Shown: positions 8,305 through 17,010 of the stretch, in pieces
Position numbering within the stretch: position 1 is the stretch's first letter
How the letters are laid out: each line of letters begins with the position of its first letter
NCBI GenBank assembly: GCA_017456625.1
Contig: JAFTJB010000009.1
Location: 1-38,556, forward strand
Direction: 5' to 3'
DNA: 38,556 nucleotides
DNA from: Clostridia bacterium
GTDB lineage: Bacteria > Bacillota > Clostridia > Oscillospirales > CAG-272
Made by a program: the position numbers and the translations under genes
Notes under the pieces: generated by a model
Databases searched by the model: none
Told to the model about the DNA's origin: nothing
The model's input: the letters and a program-made list of their open reading frames with translations, nothing else

Positions 8305-9147
8305 TTATCGCACCAGATCCATCCGCTCCATAAAGCGTTTGTGCTCCTCTCCCGTGGAAATGATATAGATCCGCGTAGTGTTGATGCTGTTATGCCCCAA
8401 AATATCCGCAAGCTTGGCGATGTCCTTATCGATCCCATAAAAGGTCTGCGCAAACAAATGACGAAGATTGTGCGGAAAAACCTTTTTCTGTGAGACGTTC
8501 GCCTCTGTACAAAGCTTTTTCATCTCGCGCCATACGTTGCTTCGGTCAAGCGCCCGTCCACCCTTGGTGAGAAAAAGCATCCCCTCCTCAATCCGCTCCT
8601 CCTTGGCATATGCGAGTAGCTTTTTTTGCAGCGCAGAAACGATAAAAACCGACCTTGTTTTGCCCTTGCAGGAGACCGTTGCCACACCTCGCTCCACGGC
8701 CTCTCGCGTTACAAACGGCAATTCACTTACACGGATCCCCATTCCGCAGATCGTCTGAATTAAGAGAGAAAGACGTCGGTCTCCCCGTCTCTCTGCCGTC
8801 TCGATCAGCGCGCGGTATTCCGCCTCGGTCAGCTCCCTCTCCTCGCTGCAAAAGATTTTTTGCTGAAGCTTAAAAGGTCTGACACACAGATCCTCACGCT
8901 CTGCATACCGAAAAAAGGAATTGAGCGCTGCGAGCATGGAATTTGCGCTCGAGATCGCATACGTCTGCGCGATCTGCTCCTTGTAGGCAATCACCGTGTG
9001 CTTGCTGATCCGTTCTCCGTTGCAATAACGGCAAAACGCCCTCACGTCACGCAGATATTTATTCACCGTTGCCTCACTCTTTTCCTTCTCCTCCAAATAA
9101 CGACGAAAGCCACTCAGCTGCGCCTCCTTGATCATAATCGTTTTCAT
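8305..9147 (-). CDS. Tyrosine recombinase (predicted DNA invertase of the adjacent promoter)
   Basis: The 280 residues have the two-domain layout of XerC/D-like recombinases: a SAM-like core-binding domain (about 10-90) and a catalytic domain (about 105-280). The catalytic set is complete: R139 (GIRVSEL), K161 (CKGK), H226-x-x-R229 (HNLRH), H252 (GHNSINTT) and Tyr261 (TTRIYI). The start at 9147 has GGAGGT upstream, and a TATAAT lies at 9176-9171, although its -35 is weak. The gene is compact and alone, with no excisionase, phage or transposon genes beside it. It is transcribed toward the predicted invertible segment and stops 31 bp from the right site. Such proximity is typical of recombinases that flip nearby promoters. 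Substrate assignment is inference from position. Confidence 0.85.
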   Translation of the reverse strand: MKTIMIKEAQLSGFRRYLEEKEKSEATVNKYLRDVRAFCRYCNGERISKHTVIAYKEQIAQTYAISSANSMLAALNSFFRYAEREDLCVRPFKLQQKIFCSEERELTEAEYRALIETAERRGDRRLSLLIQTICGMGIRVSELPFVTREAVERGVATVSCKGKTRSVFIVSALQKKLLAYAKEERIEEGMLFLTKGGRALDRSNVWREMKKLCTEANVSQKKVFPHNLRHLFAQTFYGIDKDIAKLADILGHNSINTTRIYIISTGEEHKRFMERMDLVR

Positions 9148-9224
9148 GTTTGTACCTCCGTTTTTTTCTAATTATATCACAGAACGGAGAAAACAAACGA
9201 TTCAGCCACAGCATCCCACAAAAC

Positions 9225-9267
9225 ATAAAAGAACGCGACGTACCGCAAGTACGTCGCGTTCTTTTAT
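9225..9267. terminator. Strong terminator hairpin, 19-bp stem
   Basis: Bases 9225-9243 pair perfectly with 9249-9267 around a 5-nt loop, and the outer arms are A/T runs. The hairpin overlaps the stop codon of the leftward XRE gene, whose transcript it should end, and shields the recombinase gene from read-through. Confidence 0.85.
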
Positions 9268-10703
9268 CCTACTTTTACATTGCATTTGGCAACACGCATA
9301 AGATTTTCCGCCTCAAAATAGGAGAGGACAAGATAGCTGTGATAGCCGCTCGACTCGGATATTTTGTGGCAGGTCTCACCCGTAATATCATAAAGCATTA
9401 CCCGGTCTGCTCCTCGCGCAAAGTCGGCATGGGGATAGAGCGCAGTCAGATCAGCAAAAGCCCCCGCGTACCAGCAGGTCGCCTCGGCAGTGGCGCTCTC
9501 CCACTCGGACATCTGTGAGCCCTCAAAATAGATCTCCGCTTCATAGTAAACGAACACCGCTCCACGTTTTTCGTCCACCGTTTCAACGTGCAGACCCGTG
9601 TAAGTCGGCAGGGTCATGGAGGCATAACGGGAAAGATCACCGATGGGATCTCCACCGATCCATGCGCACAAAAATCCGCCTCCGCAAAGCACCGCGATCG
9701 CCAAAGCCCCCGCGATGACGTTTTTGAGATATCGCCTGCCACGCCTTGCAAGGAGGCTCCATACAAGCGATGCAAGCGGCAAGCTCGCCAAGACAAAGGA
9801 AACTGTCATAACGGTCTTCTTGGCATAGGGATAACCGATCCCAAACAGGATCGCGGCAACCGTGACAGCTGTACCGACTGCGACAAAGGAAGCGACAAAG
9901 AGCGCCAAAAGTCCATATTTTTGCAAGTGGCTCATCGGTCTTTTATCCCTCTCGGGAACGGTACGAATCCACTCGGAGCCCTGTGCAAGGATGTACGGCA
10001 ACGCAAGCTCTCCGTCACGTGTTACCAATACAGTGACTTGCTCCCCATCCACTCGGTAAAGGATCGCTTCGGCAAGGATCTCGCGGCACGCGCGCAATTC
10101 ACCGTTTCGGTAGGAGGAGAGCGCAATTCGATCCGCATAGATCTCAAGCGTGTGCGTATAATCGCGCAAGGACGATACCGTATGCGCGGTTCTCCGTTCT
10201 ATGTGCCAAAAACGCCAAGCAAAAAGCGGGATACCAACCGCAAACGCACCGATCCAAGCACCGAGCACCATCGGAAAGATGAACGAGAGAACGTCACCCC
10301 ACATACCCACCGTACCCTCCGACAGGCTCTGCAAAAGGACAAAACAGATCAGCCCGATCGCAAAAACCGCGGCAGACAGGATCAGCCCGAGCAAAGATGG
10401 TAGGCTCTCGTGTCGACGCAACGCACGAAGCTCTGCCTCGCTGTAGATGAATTCATGCTTTTCGAGCGGTGCGGATAGGCTTTCACCGTTTTGTTCCTCA
10501 GCTGCCGTTTCCTCACACAGCATCTCGTCAATGGAAGTGCCGAAGATCTCACGTAAGCGGATCAGATTGTCAAGCGTCGGCAATGTCTGTCCGTTCTCCC
10601 AAAGACTGATGGTCTGTCTGCTGACCAGAAGCTGACGTCCCAGCTCCTCCTGCGACAGCCCCGCGCGCTTTCGGTATTGCTGTATTTTCTCACCAACCGT
10701 CAT
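9264..10703 (-). CDS. XRE-family HTH regulator with membrane domain
   Basis: Residues 1-60 are a typical XRE (Cro/C1) helix-turn-helix (EKIQQYRKRAGLSQEELG, VSRQTISLWENG, PTLDNLIRLREIF). After a linker, hydrophobic segments lie at about 103-125 and 137-165, then a soluble region, then a cluster of three or four segments between about 258 and 350. The last 130 residues are polar and probably form an exposed domain. AAAGGAG lies upstream of the ATG. The gene follows the 10728-12077 lipoprotein by 24 bp on the same strand and has no promoter of its own that I can see, so the two probably form an operon. A membrane-tethered regulator that senses an envelope signal is plausible; target genes are unknown. 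Confidence 0.75.
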   Translation of the reverse strand: MTVGEKIQQYRKRAGLSQEELGRQLLVSRQTISLWENGQTLPTLDNLIRLREIFGTSIDEMLCEETAAEEQNGESLSAPLEKHEFIYSEAELRALRRHESLPSLLGLILSAAVFAIGLICFVLLQSLSEGTVGMWGDVLSFIFPMVLGAWIGAFAVGIPLFAWRFWHIERRTAHTVSSLRDYTHTLEIYADRIALSSYRNGELRACREILAEAILYRVDGEQVTVLVTRDGELALPYILAQGSEWIRTVPERDKRPMSHLQKYGLLALFVASFVAVGTAVTVAAILFGIGYPYAKKTVMTVSFVLASLPLASLVWSLLARRGRRYLKNVIAGALAIAVLCGGGFLCAWIGGDPIGDLSRYASMTLPTYTGLHVETVDEKRGAVFVYYEAEIYFEGSQMSEWESATAEATCWYAGAFADLTALYPHADFARGADRVMLYDITGETCHKISESSGYHSYLVLSYFEAENLMRVAKCNVKVG

Positions 10704-10727
10704 ACGTTGGCTCCTTTCTGTCCGTGG

Positions 10728-12077
10728 TTAAAGGATGGGATCCGTCGGCATGTCCTCATAGCCCGAGAAGGTGTACGAGACGGATGATCCATCGGAAAGC
10801 GCATACTCGAAGCAGATCAGATACTGCCCCGAAAGCTCGACCGTAACGCTTACGATGTGGATGCCCTGCCCATTGTAATTTTGCACCTTCTGCGTGCTGA
10901 CAAAGCCCGAGAAGCTGTCAAATTGGAATTGGCTGACATCCATAAGGTCGATGATCGCGCGCATTTCCGCAACGAGAGATGCGGCGTAGCCCTCGGCGGA
11001 GGCGTAACCACTGTCGATCGCCTGTCCGTAAAGATCGGTTACCGAATAGGTGTAAATGTCGTCAATGACCGTGACGTCGGTGCTGCTCATGCTTCCGTCC
11101 GCGTTCCAGACGGTCTTATAGAGCGAAAAATCCTGCTCAAAGCGAGATACCTGCAATGCAGCCTCTAAATCCTCCGCCTGCAAAACGGGAGGCTCCAGCG
11201 CGACCTCTCCCCATTCCGAGAATACGTAGGAATCGGTGATGATACCGAAAAATCCACCCATGTCGATCTTGAAATCGATCCTTGAAAGCTTGCCGCCCTT
11301 GAAAGCGACGGTGCAATCCTTGTAATTGTAATACATCCCCTGCATATAAAAGCTGACAGACTCGGCGGTATACACATCATCACCAATGTGAACAAAGGAA
11401 TCGTAATATCCCGAAAAGTCGAACGCCTCAAGTGCGCTGTTGTCGGAATACATCGGCTCCGAGCCCTCCTCGATCAGCAGCATCTGCTTGCCGTCCACGT
11501 AACAGGTCTGCTTGGTCGTGCCAAAGCCGCCAACGGTGGCAACCGTATCGATACGCACGTTTTCAATATCAAACGCCGTTTCCCATGCCTCACGGGACAT
11601 CTTTGCAGGAAGCATTGCGATCGGCTCACGGCGGCTCGCCCCGCACTCCGTGCAAACGTACTGCATCGTTCCCTCCGCTACGGAGGTTGGAGGTGTGATG
11701 ACCGTGCCCTCATCCCAAGTGTGCTCCGCACGTCCCGAGATCTCGGCACATTTTTCATAGGTACAGGAATGCCAATGGTAGGTAGTATTTGATGTCCATT
11801 CGGTGTTGAACACGCACTCGTGCCCCTCACGCTCCGCATCGCAAACGCTGCAGCCGTAGAGCACGCTTCCCTGCCTGTCGTTAGAGAGCTCGACCCACGC
11901 GTGCTCTGCGCGCGCCTTTTGCTCGGTGCAAGACTCATCGGCACATTCCTTCCAATGCCCCCATTCATCATAAGACCACGAATTTTTATACGTATGCGTA
12001 TGGGTATCCTCGCTCTCGCAGGCGACTGTCGCCGTCAGCGCAAGCACAAGGCTCAACCCCAGTAAAAGTTTTTTCAT
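10728..12077 (-). CDS. Lipoprotein with His/Trp/Cys-rich repeats (paralogue A)
   Basis: The start at 12077 is preceded by GGAGGT; a longer frame would begin upstream of the predicted transcript start. MKKLLLGLSLVLALTATVAC is a lipoprotein signal with C20 as the lipidated residue. Residues about 25-165 hold modules with H-x-W and C-x-x-C patterns (GHWKECADESC, YGCSVC, YHWHSCTYEKC, YVCTECG), common in secreted clostridial proteins and perhaps metal-binding. The rest contains LPAKMSREAWETAFDIENVRID and SEWGEVALEPP, each with a counterpart in the next lipoprotein. Both are therefore products of one duplication. It lies upstream of the XRE regulator in the same apparent operon. Function is not known. 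Confidence 0.75.
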   Translation of the reverse strand: MKKLLLGLSLVLALTATVACESEDTHTHTYKNSWSYDEWGHWKECADESCTEQKARAEHAWVELSNDRQGSVLYGCSVCDAEREGHECVFNTEWTSNTTYHWHSCTYEKCAEISGRAEHTWDEGTVITPPTSVAEGTMQYVCTECGASRREPIAMLPAKMSREAWETAFDIENVRIDTVATVGGFGTTKQTCYVDGKQMLLIEEGSEPMYSDNSALEAFDFSGYYDSFVHIGDDVYTAESVSFYMQGMYYNYKDCTVAFKGGKLSRIDFKIDMGGFFGIITDSYVFSEWGEVALEPPVLQAEDLEAALQVSRFEQDFSLYKTVWNADGSMSSTDVTVIDDIYTYSVTDLYGQAIDSGYASAEGYAASLVAEMRAIIDLMDVSQFQFDSFSGFVSTQKVQNYNGQGIHIVSVTVELSGQYLICFEYALSDGSSVSYTFSGYEDMPTDPIL

Positions 12078-12104
12078 ACAGACCTCCGATTGCTTGATGC
12101 TTTT

Positions 12105-12133
12105 ATTATACAACATTCTCACGACAATTGCAA
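12105..12133 (-). promoter_or_regulatory. Promoter of lipoprotein A
   Basis: TTGCAA (12133-12128), a 17-bp spacer and TATAAT (12110-12105) face the lipoprotein gene, whose start lies about 28 bp downstream. The sequence just upstream of the -35 resembles that of the paralogue's promoter. Confidence 0.7.
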
Positions 12134-12204
12134 GCAAATATTACTTGTCTTGCTGTCAAGTGACGCTTGCGGAAGTCTAACAACACGTACGCACGCGCAA
12201 AAAA

Positions 12205-13476
12205 TCATTCCACCACGGTCGTACCGTACTCCTCAAAGTAGAAGCTGATCTCGGAGCCGTCGTCGAAATAGAGCTCCACAAAGGAAAGAAGTCCGTTCTC
12301 AACAGAGAGATACAACTCAGCGACCGTATTGCCCGTGCCCATAAAATCCTCTATGGTCTCGGTGTAAGCAAAGCCCATCGCCGCAATATCATATTCGAAT
12401 TTCTCGGCATCCAGAAGCTCCGCGAGTGCCATGACCTCGAGGATCATCTCAACGCCCGCATCGGCAAGCGTGCCCGACTCCTCGACGGGATCCCCGGCAA
12501 AATCCTCTACGGTGCTCTTGTAGTAGGCATCTCCATCGATCAGCAAAATGATCTCATAATATTCCTCCTCCGCGGGAAGATCGTAGATATTGGCGGTATA
12601 GTTCTCAAAATTCTCCGCATCGAACGCGGCGGCAAGCTCCTCCTCGGTCAGCGTGGGCAGCTCGAGCGATACCTCGCCCCACAGAGAAAAGCTGTATTCA
12701 TACTCGATCCTTCCGAATATTCCCGTATCGACCTCGTAGGTGATGCACGCGATCTTACCGTTCTCAAAAAAGATTTCAACATCATCCAGCGTGCCGAGCG
12801 CATCCTCCAAGGATACAAAAGCCGATTTGTAAACACCCTCTCCGTGGTGATCGAATTGGTCGTAGAACGCGGAGAAGTCCAAGCCCGCGAGCGCGGTACG
12901 GTCGACGTAGGTATCTCCGTCTGCATCACGGATCACAACCAGCTCGCCGTCGACCAGATAGACCGACTCCTCGTCTGCGATCCCCTCCCACTCCTCGCTT
13001 ACGGTGTAGTGGCAATCGATCCTGACATTCTCAAGATCAAACGCGGCGATCCAGTCCGCCTCCGCCATTTTTGCGGGCAACGGAGCGATGCTCTCCTGTC
13101 GGGTCCTTTGGCAGACCGTGCAAGAATATTCCTTTTTGCCCTCTGTGCTCGAGGTAGGCTGAAGGACGGTCACAGGCTCGCCCCATACGTGCGCGGCATT
13201 GTCCTTCCTTTCACTGCAGCCGACGGCAGTGCAGGCATGCCAATGCTGCGCGGCATCCGACGTCCAATCGGTAGAGAAGCTGTGTGCGTGCGTTTCGGTC
13301 TTGGTCTCGCCGCAATCCGTGCAAGCATAGATCTTGTCTCCGTTTGCGGCAACGGTCGGTTCTCCCCATTCGTGCGTGTGCGTGGTGCTTTGATCGGTAG
13401 GAGAGGGCTTCATCTCGCAGGATGTGAGTCCCGTCACGGTCAGCACGGCAAGTAAGGTCAGTAAGAATTTTTTCAT
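12205..13476 (-). CDS. Lipoprotein with His/Cys-rich repeats (paralogue B)
   Basis: MKKFLLTLLAVLTVTGLTSC is a lipoprotein signal peptide with lipobox LTSC (C20). Residues about 30-130 repeat the H-W-H and C-x-x-C modules of its neighbour (HTHEW, YACTDCG, QHWHACTAVGC, YSCTVC). The body (LPAKMAEADWIAAFDLENVRID; SLWGEVSLELP) matches paralogue A at corresponding positions, and the C-terminal half is strongly acidic. The start at 13476 has AAAGGGG upstream. A separate promoter lies at 13507-13535. No terminator is obvious between the two lipoprotein genes, so read-through into paralogue A and the XRE gene is possible. Function is unknown. Confidence 0.75.
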   Translation of the reverse strand: MKKFLLTLLAVLTVTGLTSCEMKPSPTDQSTTHTHEWGEPTVAANGDKIYACTDCGETKTETHAHSFSTDWTSDAAQHWHACTAVGCSERKDNAAHVWGEPVTVLQPTSSTEGKKEYSCTVCQRTRQESIAPLPAKMAEADWIAAFDLENVRIDCHYTVSEEWEGIADEESVYLVDGELVVIRDADGDTYVDRTALAGLDFSAFYDQFDHHGEGVYKSAFVSLEDALGTLDDVEIFFENGKIACITYEVDTGIFGRIEYEYSFSLWGEVSLELPTLTEEELAAAFDAENFENYTANIYDLPAEEEYYEIILLIDGDAYYKSTVEDFAGDPVEESGTLADAGVEMILEVMALAELLDAEKFEYDIAAMGFAYTETIEDFMGTGNTVAELYLSVENGLLSFVELYFDDGSEISFYFEEYGTTVVE

Positions 13477-13506
13477 ATGTGTTTTCCCCTTTCATGTGGT
13501 GCCTTC

Positions 13507-13535
13507 AGTATAACGACCGCTCCGCCCGCTGTCAA
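13507..13535 (-). promoter_or_regulatory. Promoter of lipoprotein B
   Basis: TTGACA (13535-13530), a 17-bp spacer and TATACT (13512-13507) face the lipoprotein gene, with its ATG about 30 bp downstream. Confidence 0.75.
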
Positions 13536-13637
13536 GCACAGATCACTTGCCATCCCTGTCAAGCCGCGCTTGCGTACGTCTTTTCTATCAAAAAAGACAA
13601 CACCTACTGTTTTTTTAATATCGTAAGATCCGCAAAG

Positions 13638-13684
13638 AAAAAGCCGACAGGCGACTCATAAAAGAGTTACCTGTCGGCTTTTTT
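13638..13684 (-). terminator. Intrinsic terminator
   Basis: A 14-bp stem (13638-13651 with 13670-13683) has A/T runs on both outer arms. It lies downstream of the leftward 13725-14423 gene. Confidence 0.8.
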
Positions 13685-13724
13685 CGGCATTTTTTTGGTG
13701 ACCGATGTGGTATAGTATTCATGC

Positions 13725-14423
13725 TTACACAGCAAGCGAACGGAAATAGCAGGTGCCGTCGTCACGCTTGAGGAAAACTGCCGTGTAATTCTCCGAGCTT
13801 CCCTCACCGTTTGTGAGCGAGAAGGTCATGCGGTAGGTATGCGCAGTCTCCTCTAAGGTCTGCACGTTCATTTGCACGTCACTCGCACCTCTCTGCACGG
13901 GCGCGGTATAGCAATCCGCACGGTTGAGGTAGGAATAGAGCGCGCCGCTCTCATTCTTGACACTAACTCCGCCAAAATAACGGAACACGGTGTTCTCAAA
14001 ATCCTGCGCGGGAATGAGCGTGGAGAACTGCATCTGCGGATAGCTCGTTTGCACTGCCTCCATCGTATCGCGGTTGCCCGTGTAGCGAGAATAATTGCCG
14101 CGAAGCATGTACCCAAGGATCGCATCGCGATAGAGCGACACCGCCTCTGAGGTATTCTCAAAGCCCTCCAGACGAATACCGCGATCGGCGGAAAGAATCT
14201 CCACCATCTCGCAAAGCTCTGCGGCACGCGCATCCTCGACAGAAAGCGTGGCAACAGCCGCCTCGCTCTCGTAGTCGGTCACGTCATAGCCCAAAAGCGC
14301 GCGTACCCAGGTCACGTTGGCGCTTGCCATGCAGGATACCAAGAACACACTGCAAAGCAGCACCGCGATCAACGCGACCGTAAGCCTGATCCGCCTTCTG
14401 CGGCGACGGCTCCGATAACCCAT
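13725..14423 (-). CDS. Secreted or membrane-anchored hypothetical protein
   Basis: The ATG at 14423 has GGAGGT 7 bases upstream; a GTG three codons earlier would overlap that site, so the ATG is preferred. The protein has 232 residues. It starts with an arginine-rich stretch (MGYRSRRRRRRIR), then a hydrophobic segment ending SVFLVSCMASA, which could be a lipobox (VSC) or a membrane anchor. The remainder looks extracellular, without cofactor or catalytic motifs I recognise. The pattern of helices, then TYRMTFSLTNGEGSSENYTAVFLKRDDGT, suggests a small alpha+beta domain. It is a single-gene unit with its own consensus promoter and terminator. Function unknown. Confidence 0.65.
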   Translation of the reverse strand: MGYRSRRRRRRIRLTVALIAVLLCSVFLVSCMASANVTWVRALLGYDVTDYESEAAVATLSVEDARAAELCEMVEILSADRGIRLEGFENTSEAVSLYRDAILGYMLRGNYSRYTGNRDTMEAVQTSYPQMQFSTLIPAQDFENTVFRYFGGVSVKNESGALYSYLNRADCYTAPVQRGASDVQMNVQTLEETAHTYRMTFSLTNGEGSSENYTAVFLKRDDGTCYFRSLAV

Positions 14424-14462
14424 GACAACCACCTCCGTTTTCTCAAAATATAACCATCTTAT

Positions 14463-14491
14463 ATTATATCAAAAAAGCAACTTTTTGTCAA
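14463..14491 (-). promoter_or_regulatory. Consensus promoter of the 13725-14423 gene
   Basis: TTGACA (14491-14486), 17 bp and TATAAT (14468-14463) form a full consensus pair facing left. The surrounding 14424-14637 stretch is AT-rich and holds nothing else I can support. Confidence 0.8.
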
Positions 14492-14637
14492 TACTTTTTT
14501 CATTCTTTTTTACAATATCTTGTTATTTTTTTAAGATATTTAACACAATATATTTGGTTTTGTCGTTCGTTTTGACGTTTTTGTCGCATATGACAGATAT
14601 CTATGACATTTAAAAATTAAAAGCCTATAATTTTCGC

Positions 14638-15123
14638 CTAAATAAGCGTCTTGAGGCGGGCGACATGACGCTCCTCATCCGAGAGGATCTGACACAGAAA
14701 TGAGCGCACGATGCGGTCCTCGGTCTGTCCCATGAGGGTCTGATAGCGGTCGATCTCGCATCTTTCCTCTTCGATCGCCTCGGAAAGCATTCTCCCCTCC
14801 GCGATCGCTCGCTCCCGCGTGTCTCCGCTACTCGGCACGCCCTCTCCGCTTTGCCATCTCATCCGCAGCATCGGCTCGCCGCCCAAGGAGACGATCAACG
14901 CTCCCAACAGGCGAAAATGCTCCATCTCGTCGGTCGCGATGCGATCAAACGCATCCGAAAGCTCCTTGGAATGCGGCTCGGTGACTGCCGCGCGGTATGT
15001 ATAAGCTGCCACGGAACAAAGCTCCGCGCGATAGCATTCTCCCAAAAGCCTCGCAAGCCTCGGATCTCTCGCGCTTCCGCGCCTGCAAAACGGCATCGGC
15101 GCCTCTCTTGATAATTCTTCCAT
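14638..15123 (-). CDS. Ferritin-like di-iron protein
   Basis: The start at 15123 has GGGAGGT upstream; an upstream in-frame Met lacks such a site. The 161 residues carry the two-fold E...ExxH pattern of four-helix-bundle di-iron proteins: E34 (CYRAEL), E66-x-x-H69 (DEMEHF), glutamates at 118-120 and 123, and E150-x-x-H153 (DEERHV). This fits the rubrerythrin/ferritin-like superfamily. No C-terminal rubredoxin Cys4 domain is present. Proteins of this class in anaerobes act in peroxide detoxification, iron handling or the spore coat; which applies here cannot be decided. It is divergent from the membrane protein at 15259. Confidence 0.75.
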   Translation of the reverse strand: MEELSREAPMPFCRRGSARDPRLARLLGECYRAELCSVAAYTYRAAVTEPHSKELSDAFDRIATDEMEHFRLLGALIVSLGGEPMLRMRWQSGEGVPSSGDTRERAIAEGRMLSEAIEEERCEIDRYQTLMGQTEDRIVRSFLCQILSDEERHVARLKTLI

Positions 15124-15201
15124 ACAGTACCTCCCTTCAGGTCTTGCTTCCATTGTATGCGGCGCTCCATGTCCCACTTTCCCGTGTTTTACATTTTTCT
15201 C

Positions 15202-15230
15202 TTTACATTTGCGCAAATCTGTGGTATAAT
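15202..15230 (+). promoter_or_regulatory. Promoter of the 15259 gene
   Basis: TTTACA (15202-15207), 17 bp and TATAAT (15225-15230) precede the gene by about 28 bp. Confidence 0.8.
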
Positions 15231-15258
15231 AGAGTTATCCCCCGAAAGGAGCAAGCGA

Positions 15259-15867
15259 ATGTACCGAATTCCCAAGCAATACCGTGACCTGCGGCGCCAT
15301 ATTTTTTTCACCGATCTGCGCCGTATCTGCCTATTCGTTTTGTGGATCGCGATCTTTGTGGCGAGCGCGATCTTCTATAACTACAATCACCAGACCTATG
15401 CGGACGATCGCAGGATCGTCGGTTGGCGCCTCGTCGCGCTGATCGTCTTTGCCGTTGTGACCGGCTTTTTCCTTTTCCGCCTCTGGAAATTCTTTACCGA
15501 CCGCACCTACAGCGGCACCATTGAATTTGCGGGGCTGACCCACACCTACACGCAATCCGACGAGCCCTACGGCTTCAAGCCCATGTCCTACGCGGAGCGC
15601 ACCAACACAAAGCTCACCGTCATTACAAAAAAACAAAAAAAGCGCCGTCTGCGCTTTGAACAGAAGATCGGCTCCTATTGGTACTACGCCGACGGGCAGA
15701 GGATCGTTCATTTCCACGGCTGTCCCTACCCCATCAATCTCGATCCCACCGCACCGCACGGCTACATCTGCGTTGCCTGCGGCAGAATGCACGACCGTTA
15801 CATAGACGAGTGCGAATACTGCTATCTTTCTCTCATTGATCCCAAGGTGCTTGCGGAGGAAGAGTAA
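15259..15867 (+). CDS. Two-TM membrane protein with C-terminal zinc ribbon
   Basis: The start at 15259 follows AAAGGAG and the promoter; a longer frame would start upstream of the promoter. The 202 residues have an arginine-rich N-terminus, two hydrophobic segments (about 21-40 and 57-77) and a basic cytoplasmic part with TKKQKKRRLR. Near the end CVACGRMHDRYIDECEYC gives a C-x2-C-x12-C-x2-C knuckle, probably binding zinc. I do not recognise a named family. The gene stands alone between its promoter and a bidirectional terminator. A link with the divergent ferritin-like gene is only positional. Confidence 0.65.
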   Translation: MYRIPKQYRDLRRHIFFTDLRRICLFVLWIAIFVASAIFYNYNHQTYADDRRIVGWRLVALIVFAVVTGFFLFRLWKFFTDRTYSGTIEFAGLTHTYTQSDEPYGFKPMSYAERTNTKLTVITKKQKKRRLRFEQKIGSYWYYADGQRIVHFHGCPYPINLDPTAPHGYICVACGRMHDRYIDECEYCYLSLIDPKVLAEEE

Positions 15868-15868
15868 A

Positions 15869-15908
15869 AAAAGGACGAAGAATTTTGACATTCTTCGTCC
15901 TTTTTTAT
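15869..15908. terminator. Bidirectional terminator
   Basis: A perfect 17-bp stem (15869-15885 with 15892-15908) with a 6-nt loop and A/T outer arms lies between two converging genes. Confidence 0.85.
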
Positions 15909-15912
15909 TCGT

Positions 15913-17010
15913 CTATTCCTTTGGCAGAGAAACGGTGAAGGTGCTTCCCTCGCCGAGTGCGCTCTCCACGCGGATCTCACCGCCGCAAAGCGCGACCACT
16001 CGTCCGACGATGGTCAGACCAATGCCGTAACCCGCACGCGCGTGCGAGCGATCTCCCTGATAGAATTTCTCAAAAATATGCGCCTGCGTTTCCTCGGACA
16101 TCCCGATGCCCGTATCGCTGACGGAAAAGATCACGCATCGCTCATCCTCGGTCAGACGAACGGTCACGATCCCACCCTCGGGAGTGAATTTGATCGCGTT
16201 GGAAATGAGGTTGCGCCAGACGTGATTGAGCAGCTCGGCATTGCCACGGTATTTGATCGGCTCCAATTCGGGGATCATATCGATTTCCTTTTGGCTCCAC
16301 GCGCTCTCCTGCAAAAGGATGCTCTGTCGGATCTGCTCATCGAGCCACAGCTCGGTGCGGTCGGTCACGATCTGTTGATTTTCCAGCTTGGAAAGCTCCA
16401 GAACACTTGTAGAAAGCTTTGCGAGTCGGTCTGCCTCCTCGGCAATGATCTTGGCGTATTCCCGCCTCTGCTCCTCATCTAAATCTCCAAGCTGCAATTC
16501 CTTCGCAAAGCCGCGAATGGAAACGATGGGGGTCTTGAACTCATGCGAAAAATTGTTGATAAAATCGTTGCGAAACAGCTCGATGCCCCCCAATTCGCGC
16601 ACCATCTCGTTGAAATTGACGATCAGAAGATCCATCTCGGTCGTAGGATTCTCGGGGTCCGAGCTAACCTTGACACGCACGTCGAAATTCCCCTTTTTGA
16701 CCTCCTTGGTCGCCGCAATGAGCGACTTGATGGGGGCGAGATAGTACTTTCCGAAAAGCACCGAGAGGGGAACACTCAACACCGCACAGGTGCAAAGAAG
16801 GATCAAAATGAAGATGTAGGGGTTGAGCCGCATGGCAACCACAAAGGGAAGCTTATCGAAAAGCAGAAAGAGCGCAATGCTGAGCACCGCCGTTAAAACA
16901 GCGGAAATCAATATGATGCTCACCGTAAAGAGCATCAGCCTCCAGCGCATCGTTGCACGCAGTCGAAAGAGAGCGTCCTCTTTTTTCTTGAATTGTCGCT
17001 TTCGTCTCAT
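15913..17010 (-). CDS. Sensor histidine kinase
   Basis: The 365 residues show two membrane segments (about 25-50 and 65-88) with a very short extracytoplasmic loop, a HAMP-like linker (YLAPIKSLIAATKEVKKGNFDVRV), a HisKA domain with H156 in NFSHEFKTPI, and a HATPase domain with an N box (NHVWRNLISNAIKF), G1 (DTGIGM) and G2 (GYGIGLTI). The small loop suggests that it senses the membrane itself or a partner rather than a soluble ligand, as in intramembrane-sensing kinases (inference). The start overlaps the stop of the response regulator by 4 bp (ATGA), so the two are translationally coupled. Confidence 0.92.
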   Translation of the reverse strand: MRRKRQFKKKEDALFRLRATMRWRLMLFTVSIILISAVLTAVLSIALFLLFDKLPFVVAMRLNPYIFILILLCTCAVLSVPLSVLFGKYYLAPIKSLIAATKEVKKGNFDVRVKVSSDPENPTTEMDLLIVNFNEMVRELGGIELFRNDFINNFSHEFKTPIVSIRGFAKELQLGDLDEEQRREYAKIIAEEADRLAKLSTSVLELSKLENQQIVTDRTELWLDEQIRQSILLQESAWSQKEIDMIPELEPIKYRGNAELLNHVWRNLISNAIKFTPEGGIVTVRLTEDERCVIFSVSDTGIGMSEETQAHIFEKFYQGDRSHARAGYGIGLTIVGRVVALCGGEIRVESALGEGSTFTVSLPKE

